Positions 38,011-45,946 of a stretch of DNA of 45,946 bases are shown piece by piece. The notes under the pieces are model-generated. The model was not told where the DNA came from, did not search any database, and saw only the letters and a program-made list of their open reading frames with translations. Every line of letters starts with the position of its first letter. The first letter of the stretch is position 1. The position numbers and the translations under genes were made by a program. Source of the DNA: Chara braunii (taxonomy: Eukaryota > Streptophyta > Charophyceae > Charales > Characeae); contig BFEA01000014.1 in NCBI GenBank assembly GCA_003427395.1, positions 6,076,752 to 6,122,697 of the forward strand. The letters are read 5' to 3'.

Positions 38011-38613
38011 GGTGAGACAATTTGGTCGAAATTTTGACGGGTTTCAAACTAGTAAAATTTAGTAAAATATAGGTTTTGAAAGCTCGGAAAATGAACGGCG
38101 GCGGCAAGTGGCGGGGGATCACTAATGCACACAGCACAACGTAGGCACTGCATGCATGCCAGAACTGGATGGCGGACTGGCACGGACGCGGGGGTGAAGC
38201 GAGCGTGTGGGCACGGGATGGCTTATTGTCCAGCAGGGGTATTACCATGCCCCTGGCTATGGCTGGCTTTGGTCAGTTGGAGCCAGCAATCCTCGTGAGG
38301 TCGCAAAGGGAGAGAGTTGCATGTGTGGCTGACCGCGAGGCAGGGTTTGCTAGCCGCCAATATGTACCATAAATGAAGCTTGATCAGGGGCTTCGGCCCT
38401 CCGGTCTTAGACACGTAGCCTTGCGGATCGCTGGTGCCGGATAGTGATGGAGCTGGAGCGGTTGCTTGTTGGAAGATGATTACAAGAACTGCTACTCTGG
38501 TCTTAGTCCCGCTGGCTGCTGTGAAGGCGTGGGCGACTTCGGCACGTTAGGGTTGTGGTCAGTTCACCCTTGGCAACTGCTGGCAAGCTTCTTCCTCGTC
38601 ATGAAAGAGGAAT
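38011..38613. other. Unassigned sequence
   Basis: No gene or repeat recognised. Some short frames exist but none with domain-like composition. Confidence 0.35.
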
Positions 38614-38660
38614 GTTATTATTATTATTATTTATTATTATTTTATTATTATTATTATTTA
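38614..38660. repeat. (TTA)n microsatellite
   Basis: ATT/TTA trinucleotide run with two interruptions. Confidence 0.95.
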
Positions 38661-38950
38661 GTTCTCTTTCCCCGGATGTGGTCGTTTTCCGTTGTCGTTT
38701 TAGGCGTGATTGTTAACTGCTGTTAGATTAGGTTAAGAGTCTAATTAGTGATTTTGGTTTTTTCTTATCCGTTTTTTGGTCTTCCTGTTTGTTCTGGTCA
38801 ATTTCGCTGAAATATATCGAACTGCTTGTTGTTCTACTTGATAGCTACGTCTGGGGTTTAGTGTGTGTTGTTTGGTTGACTGTGAAGTGGAGAGATGAAC
38901 ATGGGAATGTCGCGTTGTGAAAACCCTGTCATGATGGGCAGCGGGGCTAT

Positions 38951-39660
38951 TAGGGGGTTGGTGCTGACTGGGGAAGCAGTTTGCCCTAAATCGTGAGGAG
39001 GAGGGTGGGTTTGCAGGGTCTTTCGACTCTTGCCACACGGGTAGTAGGGCATTTGTGCAGGTTCGCTGATGTTTCCGAATTGCGTTCGTTTTTCCACAAG
39101 TGTTTGGTGTCCTTTCTATCATCCTTTTCTTATGGGACTGGATAGCGTTGCTCATAGGATCTTATAATGGAGGGAGGTTAGGGGGTTGGTGCTGACTGGG
39201 GAAGCAGTTTGCACTAAATTGCGAGGAGGGTGGGTTTGCAGGGTCTTTCGACCCTTGCCGCGCGGGTGGTAGGGCATTTGTGCAGGTTCGTTGATGTTTC
39301 GGAATCGCGTTCGTTTTTTCACAAGTGTTTGGGGTCCTTTCTATCATCCTTTTCGTATGGGACTGGATAGCGTTGCCCCGTAGGATCTTCATCATGGAGG
39401 GAGGTAAAGATCACATTTGGGGAGTGTACGTGGACGGGGGTGTGGATTACCCTAAATCACGAGGAGGCTGGTGGTAGGATGTTTCTAAGGGTTTGCTGAT
39501 GCACCATCATGGAGGGAGTTGGTGTTTTAGGGTAGGCAACGTGGGAGGTCGAGTGATCTGCTTTGAATCGCCAGGAGGTGGGTGGGTTTGTGGGGTCTGT
39601 GGCCACAGACCACCGCCGTGCGGGTGGCAGGGTGGATCTCAGGTTTGGCTGATATTCAAG
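38951..39660. repeat. Tandem repeat of about 228 bp, two good and one or two poor units
   Basis: TAGGGGGTTGGTGCTGACTG occurs at 38951 and 39179, followed in both by GGGAAGCAGTTTGC, GAGGAGG, GGGTTTGCAGGGTCTTTCGA, a CGGGT(A/G)GTAGGGCATTTGTG block and GGACTGGATAGCGTTGC. Diverged relatives continue from about 39407 to 39660 (CATGGAGGGAG, GCCAGGAGGTGGGTGGG, GCCGTGCGGGTGGCAGGGTG). A similar peptide pattern in the minus-strand frames follows from the repeat and is not evidence of a gene. Confidence 0.8.
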
Positions 39661-39859
39661 GGTGGTAGGCTTTGCCTTTGTAGGGTTTGTTTTTGCTGTT
39701 TTTTCTTGAGGATTATCTGTATTGTGCACAATAGGGATTTTGTCATTTTGTTAAATTTGTTGTGCAGTTCTTGGAATGGATTGTAACCTTTTCTATGATG
39801 TGAGGGACGTTGGACATGTTAAAAGCGGCTGTCGTATAAATCTGGCCGGAGTGAAAGGA

Positions 39860-40129
39860 TCATACGACACTTTGGCCGCCTCTTGTTAAAATATTTTAAT
39901 ATTTTGGATCAAATATTACAGTTCATTTAAAAATGATTTAAATTTGAAAAATATAATAAAATATTTAAAAATTGTATATTATCTTCAATAATTTATTAAA
40001 AATCATTTAAAAAACATTCAATTTTTTGAAAAATATAATAAGCTCATTTAAAATTATTTAAATTTGAAAAATATAATAAAATTATTTAAATTTGAAAAAT
40101 ATAATAAAGTTTTTGAAAAATATAATAAA
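39860..40129. repeat. AT-rich repeat block, AAATTTGAAAAATATAATAAA units
   Basis: Irregular tandem of AATTTGAAAAATATAATAAA with TTTAAAAAT insertions, almost without G or C. Related AT-rich sequence resumes at 41643-41720 beyond the element at 40130, which therefore inserted into this block. Confidence 0.85.
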
Positions 40130-40432
40130 GGGAAAATTTGTCTGGCTTCCCTGTATTTTGCGTTATTTCGCGTCGCGCCCCTTTGATGGCCGGTTTACCC
40201 TGTCGCGCACCTCTGAGCAGGGTTCAAATTTTCCATAAGACCCTGGTGTCGTTTGGGCCTCAAATGTTTTCGTCACGCCCCTACCAGTACCAGTCCCTAA
40301 TTTGTGGCATGCCCCTACCGGATGGCCGTTAAAAGCCAGGGGGAAAATTTTCAGGATGCCCCTACCGGTACCATCCAACTTTTTAGCACGCCCTTCCTGC
40401 CGTTGGAGGCGCTCCGGGGTGATCTCGAAGCC

Positions 40433-40474
<42 letters not shown>

Positions 40475-40744
40475 ACTTTGCGTGCCAGCAATTTGCAACA
40501 CCTGAACGTATATTTCCACAAACACGGGAAGATTCATTCCCTATTTGCAACTTCGAACTAAGAGAGAGAGAGAGAGATGCACGGCGAGCTGCGCAGAGTG
40601 CCGCGACAAACTCGCCGTGGCTCTCTCTCTCTCTCTCTCACTCTCTCTCTCTCTCCTGTGACTACTTTGCGCGCGAGCAATTTGTAACACCTGAACGTAT
40701 ATTTCCACGAACACGGGAAGATTCATTCCCTATTTGCAACTTCG

Positions 40745-40798
<54 letters not shown>

Positions 40799-40976
40799 CG
40801 GCGAGCTGCGCAGAGTGCCGCGGCAAACTCGCCGTGGCTCTCTCTCTCTCTCTCACTCTCTCTCTCTCCTGTGACTACTTTGCGCGCGAGCAATTTGCAA
40901 CACCTGAACGTATATTTCCACGAACACGGGAAGATTCATTCCCTATTTGCAACTTCGAACAGAGAGAAAGAGATAG

Positions 40977-41051
<75 letters not shown>

Positions 41052-41245
41052 CGGCGAGCTGCGCAGAGTGAGCGCCAGCAATTTGCAACACCTGAACGTA
41101 TCTTTCCACGAACACGGGAAGATTCATTCCCTATTTGCAACTTTGAACTGAGAGAGAGAGAGAGAGAGAAAGCCTCGGCGAGTTTAGAGAGAGAGAGAAA
41201 GAGATGCACGGCGAGCTGCGTGGAGTGGCGCGGCGAACTCGTCGT

Positions 41246-41290
<45 letters not shown>

Positions 41291-41633
41291 TGCTCTTCTT
41301 TCTTTCTTCCCCCCCCCCTCCTTGGCGCGCCCGACTGTTTCCCGTAGAGAGAGAGAGAGAGCAGAGAGAACGGTTACCAGAGAGAGAGAGAGAGAGAGCA
41401 CGTCTGCGGGGGCATTGCAGAGAGATGGCTTCCCTTCATGAGGGCATATGGCACAGGGCCCGACAGAAAGGGGACCGCCAGTCGAAGGAGGGCGTCCTGG
41501 AAAGTTGCGGTCACCACCGACAAGGGCCTGCTGAAAATATTTTTTGGCCGAGGGGCGCGACAGGGTAAACCGGCCGTCGGAGGGGCGCAACGCGAAATAA
41601 CGCAAAATGCAGGGGCGCTAGACAAATTTTCCC
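40130..41633. mobile_element. Mutator-like non-autonomous element (1504 bp, 9-bp TSD)
   Basis: The ends begin GGGAAAATTTGTCT and remain similar for about 80 bp as inverted repeats, including TTTTGCGTTATTTCGCG and GGCCGGTTTACCCTGTCGCG. TATAATAAA flanks both sides (40121-40129 and 41634-41642), a 9-bp duplication as in Mutator-like elements. The flank is AT-rich repeat, so a chance match of 9 bp is less unlikely than usual. A subterminal CGCCCCTACC-type motif recurs about six times on the left. The interior is an array of GA/CT-flanked hairpin units. No transposase. Confidence 0.85.
40477..41260. repeat. Array of self-complementary GA/CT units inside the Mutator-like element
   Basis: About four units of 170-215 bp. 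Each has CAATTTG(C/T)AACACCTGAACG, TATTTCCAC(A/G)AACACGGGAA and GATTCATTCCCTATTTGCAA, then a (GA) run, GCACGGCGAGCTGCGCAGAGTG, and in most units CTCGCCGTGGCTCT leading into a (CT) run. The (GA)-GCACGGCGAG and CTCGCCGTGGC-(CT) parts can pair, so units can fold back on themselves. Unit starts are near 40488, 40676, 40890 and 41078. Confidence 0.85.
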
Positions 41634-41736
41634 TATAATAAATATTTAAGCATGGTATTCTATTTGGGAATTGTTAATAGTCATTTAAAAATTCATTTAA
41701 AATTTGGAAAATATATTAAGACCCTTATAGACAGCA

Positions 41737-43050
41737 GTGGACGTTTGGGAGGCCATTTGGGCCAAGAAAGACGGTTCTGGTCGCCTAGACCTTCTCTACG
41801 GCCAGCAAGCGGAGAAGAGTACCCTAGGTGGACGTTTGTATCGAGACGCCCCGTTAGAGATAGTTAATGTGGCTTTGGCCCGACTCCCAATCGCAAGGGC
41901 TAGGTCTGCTTGCAATAGGAGATCGACTCTTTGACTAGACCACCCAGACGATCACACTCCAGATGACCGTGCATGTAGTTCAGAGGGAGTGCCCTGTGAC
42001 CGAGGAGACTGTTGTCAGAGGCCGAAGCGCGCGGGCAGTCACTTCATTGGGTGTACTCTTATGGACTAGGGTACACTGCCTTCGGGGAGATAGGTTCAGG
42101 GGTAGAGACTTTTGGGGCTATAGCCCATCTCGACCCCATGTGGGGTGGGAAAATGCTGCCGAAATTTTTCAGGATTTCGAGCATCTAAAAAAAGCATACA
42201 CTGTCACTATACTGCGACCTATACTGCGAGGTATTACCATTCTTGGCATAGCGAGTATTACAGCGCGCATGAATCATCCTGACCACAAGTCCCTTGAGAT
42301 TATGAGGTTTATTTGACCACCTTGTTATATATGTCGGAGCTCTATGACGACGGGACTGCCGAGATCCCTCTGATAGGTTTCGGTGATTTCGACGCATAGA
42401 CCTAGAGTAGTCCGCGATGTGTGCTCGTGAGGGAGGGGGTATGGATGTGGATGTACCACGCCTCTATCTGTGAGCGCAATAGTCGTGGACCAGTGGTACC
42501 GGACACCATGAGGATAGAGGTCAGAGCCTACGTTTACATCAGCAGAGAGGCGGAGTGCAAAGTGGTCCTGTGATACTTGACTTAGAGAGATTCATATTTC
42601 CTACGAAGAGCCGAGGCGATTTTGGAGGCCAAGGTAGCGGCCACAACCAGGAAGGAGCAGCAAAGTTTCTTTGAGTACTGCACACTCTTTGGAGGAACTC
42701 GACCAAACCATGTGATGGGTCGTTTGTGCACGGCGGCCAAGGGTATTTTTCGTTTCCATGGGAAAGCTTGAACCTGCGGGCGGTCATACCCTTGTTTGTG
42801 GCGGATCAACTCTTTGGAGGGCTAGGCAACATAGTAGAGAGCTATCTGGTGACGGACCAGCTGAGTAGGCTTGCCAGGAGTGGTCAGTATGAGAGACCAA
42901 TTTATTATACCCTAGTTTCAGGTGGCCTCTGGCGCTCCAGAGACCCTGTAGGTCTTGTGGAGTTCGTACGGTCGCACTCGACGCTTCCCTCATACGCGAT
43001 AGGAGTGTTCCCTTACGTCATGGGCGCACTGCGCCATCTCCCTCTTGTTG
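41737..43050 (+). pseudogene. Unrecognised decayed coding region
   Basis: Plus-strand frames with protein-like composition follow one another, broken by stops and frameshifts. They read DVWEAIWAKKDGSGRLDLLY and LEIVNVALARLPIARARSA (41737-41930); ILRGITILGIASITARMNHP (42225 on); AILEAKVAATTRKEQQSFFE and GRLCTAAKGIFRFHGK (42620-42770). After a frameshift come RAVIPLFVADQLFGGLGNIV, ESYLVTDQLSRLARSGQYER and LPSYAIGVFPYVMGALRHL (to about 43040). I recognise no domain. It may be one old gene or transposon gene, or several pieces. A lone unit of the 83-bp satellite lies inside it near 42130, so at least that part is repeat-derived. Confidence 0.35.
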
Positions 43051-43599
43051 TTGATTCTACTTTGTGGAAGTTGTTTTGCCATCGGCACCTGCATGCAATC
43101 AATCTCGCGTTCACTTCCACTTCACATACATGCAAACAGATGGCGTTTCACATTGGCGTGCAGGGCCCACACCAAGCTCGGAGATATGGCAACCAAGAAC
43201 AGAGTTCAAATGCAAACTCGTTTCAACAGACTATGGCGCATCAGTGCTTGTACATCACAACTCTCGTCATTGTGTTCAACACCATCGTTCACTCGCACTC
43301 AACTCTGGATCACCCTGAATACACCCACGCACACTCACTTGTACACACTCACTAACCTCAAACACTATTGCGGCTATGGCCGCTCTACTTCTACTAACTC
43401 TTACTACGTTGTCTCTCTTCAACCCACTTCGTCTTCGGGCACCCTGCAGACCACCTTCGCACAAAACGCTATCTTAAAGTTTTAAGATCGCGGGCGAATC
43501 CGGGCCGTCGGGCCGTTTACGGCCCGGATCGCCGAGGTGCCTTGGGGAAATCGGTCTGAAAGGACCGTTGGCTGGAGGGCGGGCGGGAAAAGTACGGCC
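43051..43599. other. Unassigned sequence
   Basis: No gene recognised. CAC/ACT-rich text near 43300-43370 gives low-complexity frames. Confidence 0.35.
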
Positions 43600-43765
43600 C
43601 TACGCGACGCAACCTACCTACGCAACCTATGCTACACTACGTGACCTACCTAGGCAACCTACGCTACGCGACCTGGGCGATGCAACCTACGACCTACCTA
43701 TGCGACGCGACCTATCTACGCTACGCGACCTACGCTACACGACGAGACCTACGCTATGCGTCCTC
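43600..43765. repeat. CTACGCGACCTA minisatellite
   Basis: Short irregular units of CTACGCGACCTAC, CTACGCAACCTATG and ACCTACCTAGGCAACC, about 11-16 bp each. It runs directly into a long (CT) microsatellite. Confidence 0.85.
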
Positions 43766-43777
43766 TCTGTCTCTCTT

Positions 43778-43828
<51 letters not shown>

Positions 43829-43829
43829 T

Positions 43830-43887
<58 letters not shown>
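43766..43887. repeat. (CT)n microsatellite
   Basis: About 120 bp of CT dinucleotides with a few TTT interruptions. The Ser/Leu-repeat reading frames across it are artefacts. Confidence 0.97.
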
Positions 43888-43889
<2 letters not shown>

Positions 43890-44206
43890 TTTGCTGGCTG
43901 TTTGTGCTACTAGGTGCATTGGGTGCATTTGCGCTCCTTCGTGGTACTACGTGCTTGGTTCGTGCTTGGTTTGGTTTCGGTGCTACTTGCATCGACGATT
44001 GGCTTATGGGATTGGTGCTTCGAGCTAAGTGCAACGGTGAGACGTGCATCGTGGATTAGGTGCTTAGAGACTTTTCTTATGGAGTTGTGTAAAGCGAACA
44101 TGACGTCACACACACGCACCCAGATGCATCTTTGGCAGACTGTCGGGGTTCAAACTCCGGTGAAACAGTCTGGACAGTCATGCTTTCTTTCTGGCGTGCA
44201 CGAAGG

Positions 44207-44209
<3 letters not shown>
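43888..44209. other. Unassigned sequence between microsatellites
   Basis: Recurring GTGCTTGGTT(C/T)GTGCT-like and GGTGCTTCGAG-like text suggests a weak minisatellite near 43950-44060. No gene. Confidence 0.35.

Positions 44210-44264
<55 letters not shown>
44210..44264. repeat. (GA)n microsatellite
   Basis: Uninterrupted GA dinucleotides. Confidence 0.97.
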
Positions 44265-44265
<1 letters not shown>

Positions 44266-44436
44266 ACCCGACCATGACAACGCTGACATATGAAGATGAC
44301 GAGGAAGATGCAAGATAAGGAGCATGAGCATGATTTACGAGGACAAGGTAAGATAATAATGACAGCAATCACATGTTGCAGCCACGTGGCTGGATCGTTT
44401 ATCCATTCTCATTCTTTTCCCTTTTTTTTTGGTGAG

Positions 44437-44552
44437 TGTGTTAGTGTGTGTGGGTGTATGTGTGTGTGTGCATGTGTGTGTGTGCGTGTGTGTGTGTGTA
44501 TGTGTGTGTGTGTGTGTGTGGGTGTATGTGTAGTGTGTCAGAGAGAGAGAAA
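44437..44552. repeat. (TG)n microsatellite, compound with GA
   Basis: TG dinucleotides with GGG, CA and TA interruptions, passing into (GA) at 44540-44552. Confidence 0.95.
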
Positions 44553-44586
44553 GAGAAGGGCGGGGGGGCAGGGGACGGAGAGGGGA

Positions 44587-45290
44587 GGGGTAAATGGGAG
44601 AAACAGGCTATAGTGGTTTCATTTTTCTCTCCTGATCGGGAAAATGAGTAGAGGCAGGGCAACATCGAGAAGGATTGGAGAGGGATCAGGATAATGAGTA
44701 GAGGCAGGGCAACATCGGGAAGGAGTGGACAGGGATCGGGATAATGAGTAGAGGTAGGGTAACATCGGGAAGGAGTGGTGAGGGAAACAAACGGAAGGAA
44801 GGGGGGGGGGGGGGGGGGGGGGGGGGAGGGGGAGGGAGAGGGGAGGGGTAAATGGGAGAAACAGGCTATAGTGGTTTCGTTTTTCATCCTGATCGGGAAA
44901 ATAAGTAGAGCAAGGCAACATCGGGAAGGAGTGGAGAGGGATCGGAACAATGGGTAGAGGCAGGGCAACATTGGGAAGGAGTGGAGAGGGATCGGGATAA
45001 TGAGTAGAGGCAGGGCAACATCGGGAAGGAGTGGAGAGGGATCGGGATAATGAGTAGAGGAAGGGCAACATCGGGAAGGAGTGGAGAGGGAAACAAACGG
45101 AAGGAGGGGGGGGGCAAGGGAGGGAAAGGGGAGGGGTAAATCGGAGAAACAGGCTATAGTGGTTTCGTTTTTCTCTTCTGATCGGGAAAATGAGTAGAGG
45201 CAGGGCAACATCGGGAAGGAGTGGAGAGGGATCGGGATAATGAGTAGAGGCAGGGCAACATCGGGAAGGAGTGGAGAGGGAAACAAACGG
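44587..45290. repeat. 50-bp tandem repeat with higher-order structure
   Basis: The basic unit is 50 bp (GATCGGGATAATGAGTAGAGG, then CAGGGCAACATCGGGAAGGA and GTGGAGAGG); for example TGAGTAGAGG falls at 45001 and 45051. Blocks of two to four units end in GAAACAAACGGAAGGA, a G-rich run, and GGGGTAAAT(G/C)GGAGAAACA, GGCTATAGTGGTTTC. That linker occurs at about 44587, 44847 and 45133, giving a higher-order period of about 260-290 bp. A G-run of some 20 bases lies at 44802-44826. Confidence 0.9.
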
Positions 45291-45600
45291 CCATGACGGT
45301 GGGACATGATGATGGGATTGGGTTCTTGATGACCAGGGCGGAATAGTTCTCGGGATCCAAATGCAATGGGAGGAAGAGTAGGAGAGGTGGGGGAGTAAGG
45401 ATGAGGGAAAAGGAAGATGGGTGTGGCAGTCATTGGGGATTTAAGATCGTGGCGACGCAGGACAAGTGCAGCCATTGCGGGGAGAAGGGATCAGGTGAAT
45501 GGAGGACAGGTGTCACATTTGAGGGAAGGGAGTACACAAGCTGCGCCACGTGGGGAGGGTCAGGGAGACTTGGGGGGAGAGGAGGGTAAAAAACACGGTA
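45291..45600. other. Unassigned sequence
   Basis: Balanced composition, no recognised gene, RNA or repeat. Confidence 0.35.
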
Positions 45601-45609
45601 CGTGGTGCA

Positions 45610-45946
45610 GCCCCGTGGCTCGATCGTCTTTTTCGTTGTGTTTTTTTTTTTCGCTTTTCTGGCTCGATCGTCTTTTTCCAAGTTTTTCTTCTTTTGTGTG
45701 TGTGAGAGAGAGGGGGGCTGGGAGGGGGGAAGGCGAGAGGGTTAGGAGGAGGGAAAATGAAGATGTGTTCTTTTTTCTTCGTTTTTCTTTTGTTCGTGTA
45801 TGGCTTGATCGTCTTTTGCTTCTTTTTTTTTTTTCCTTTTTTGTGTGTCCGAGGAGGAAGGCGAGAGGGTGAGGAGGGAAAAGGGTGATGGTTTTCTTTA
45901 TTTTCATTTTTCTTTTGGTGTGTGTGGTTTGATCGTCTTTTTTGTT
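45610..45946. repeat. Tandem repeat with CGATCGTCTTTTTC core, cut by the window end
   Basis: A (C/T)GATCGTCTTTT core occurs near 45622, 45664, 45807 and 45930. The longer units (about 125-140 bp) also contain poly-T, GTGTGTGTG(A/T) and a purine-rich GAAGGCGAGAGGGT(T/G)AGGAGG, GAAAA(T/G)G block. The array continues beyond the window. Confidence 0.75.

Noticed and set aside
40130-40540. Host gene with introns in the left part of the Mutator-like element
   Set aside because: Short frames reflect CGCCCCTACC motif repeats and CT runs; inverted ends and flanking duplicates explain the segment better.
43735-44368. Ser/Leu, Arg/Glu and similar low-complexity frames
   Set aside because: Produced by (CT)n and (GA)n runs in both strands.
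44441-45475. Minus-strand 344-codon frame with repeated PDVALPLLIIPIPLHSF text
   Set aside because: It is the translation of a 50-bp satellite plus (TG)n. All frames stay open through the repeat, so openness is no evidence of coding.

Overview
The window is repeat-dominated nuclear DNA of a green-lineage (streptophyte) eukaryote. The evidence is plant-type Ty3/gypsy elements (one a chromodomain chromovirus with an initiator-Met tRNA primer site), GT-AG splice signals, a U6 snRNA copy, nested DNA transposons with textbook target-site duplications (TSDs), and abundant GA/CT microsatellites. The gag and pol dialects recall those of charophyte algae such as Chara; that is inference from memory, not a search. 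No bacterial operon, CRISPR array or intact host gene is present.

Layout. 1-1.65 kb: a 59-bp tandem array and unassigned DNA. 1.65-8.3 kb: a decayed gypsy element (gypsy-1) with a 105-bp mariner-type MITE in its gag and an LTR-like 3' tail. 8.4-12.8 kb: the best candidate for host coding sequence. It holds an unrecognised reading frame (8852-9526) with one nonsense codon, a candidate exon at 9761 and two well-formed terminal exons (12444-12500 and 12715-12804). An inverted-repeat structure (10061-12240) lies between the exons. 13.9-14.0 kb: a U6 snRNA pseudogene on the minus strand.

15.3-33.8 kb is one nested structure. A gypsy chromovirus (gypsy-2) runs from its 5' LTR (15344) to the end of its 3' LTR (33786), bracketed by the 5-bp TSD CTTGG. 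Its 3' LTR is split by a 9.2-kb element with inverted terminal arms of about 1 kb (24509-33735). Inside that element lie a CATGGTAACC-ended DNA transposon with an 8-bp TSD, a third gypsy element (gypsy-3) lacking its protease and its reverse transcriptase active site, and a gag fragment of a related family in the opposite orientation.

33.8-45.9 kb is mostly repeats: composite direct and inverted repeats, a near-perfect 242-bp tandem duplication, an LTR/primer-site remnant, an 83-bp satellite split by a second CATGGTAACC element, a 1.5-kb Mutator-like element with a 9-bp TSD and an internal array of GA/CT hairpin units, an unrecognised decayed coding region (41.7-43.1 kb), and several micro- and minisatellites.

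Few proteins here could still be made. gag, protease, reverse transcriptase, RNase H and integrase are all recognisable, but every copy is broken. The value of the window is its insertion stratigraphy: several insertions can be dated relative to one another from perfect TSDs and interrupted repeat units.
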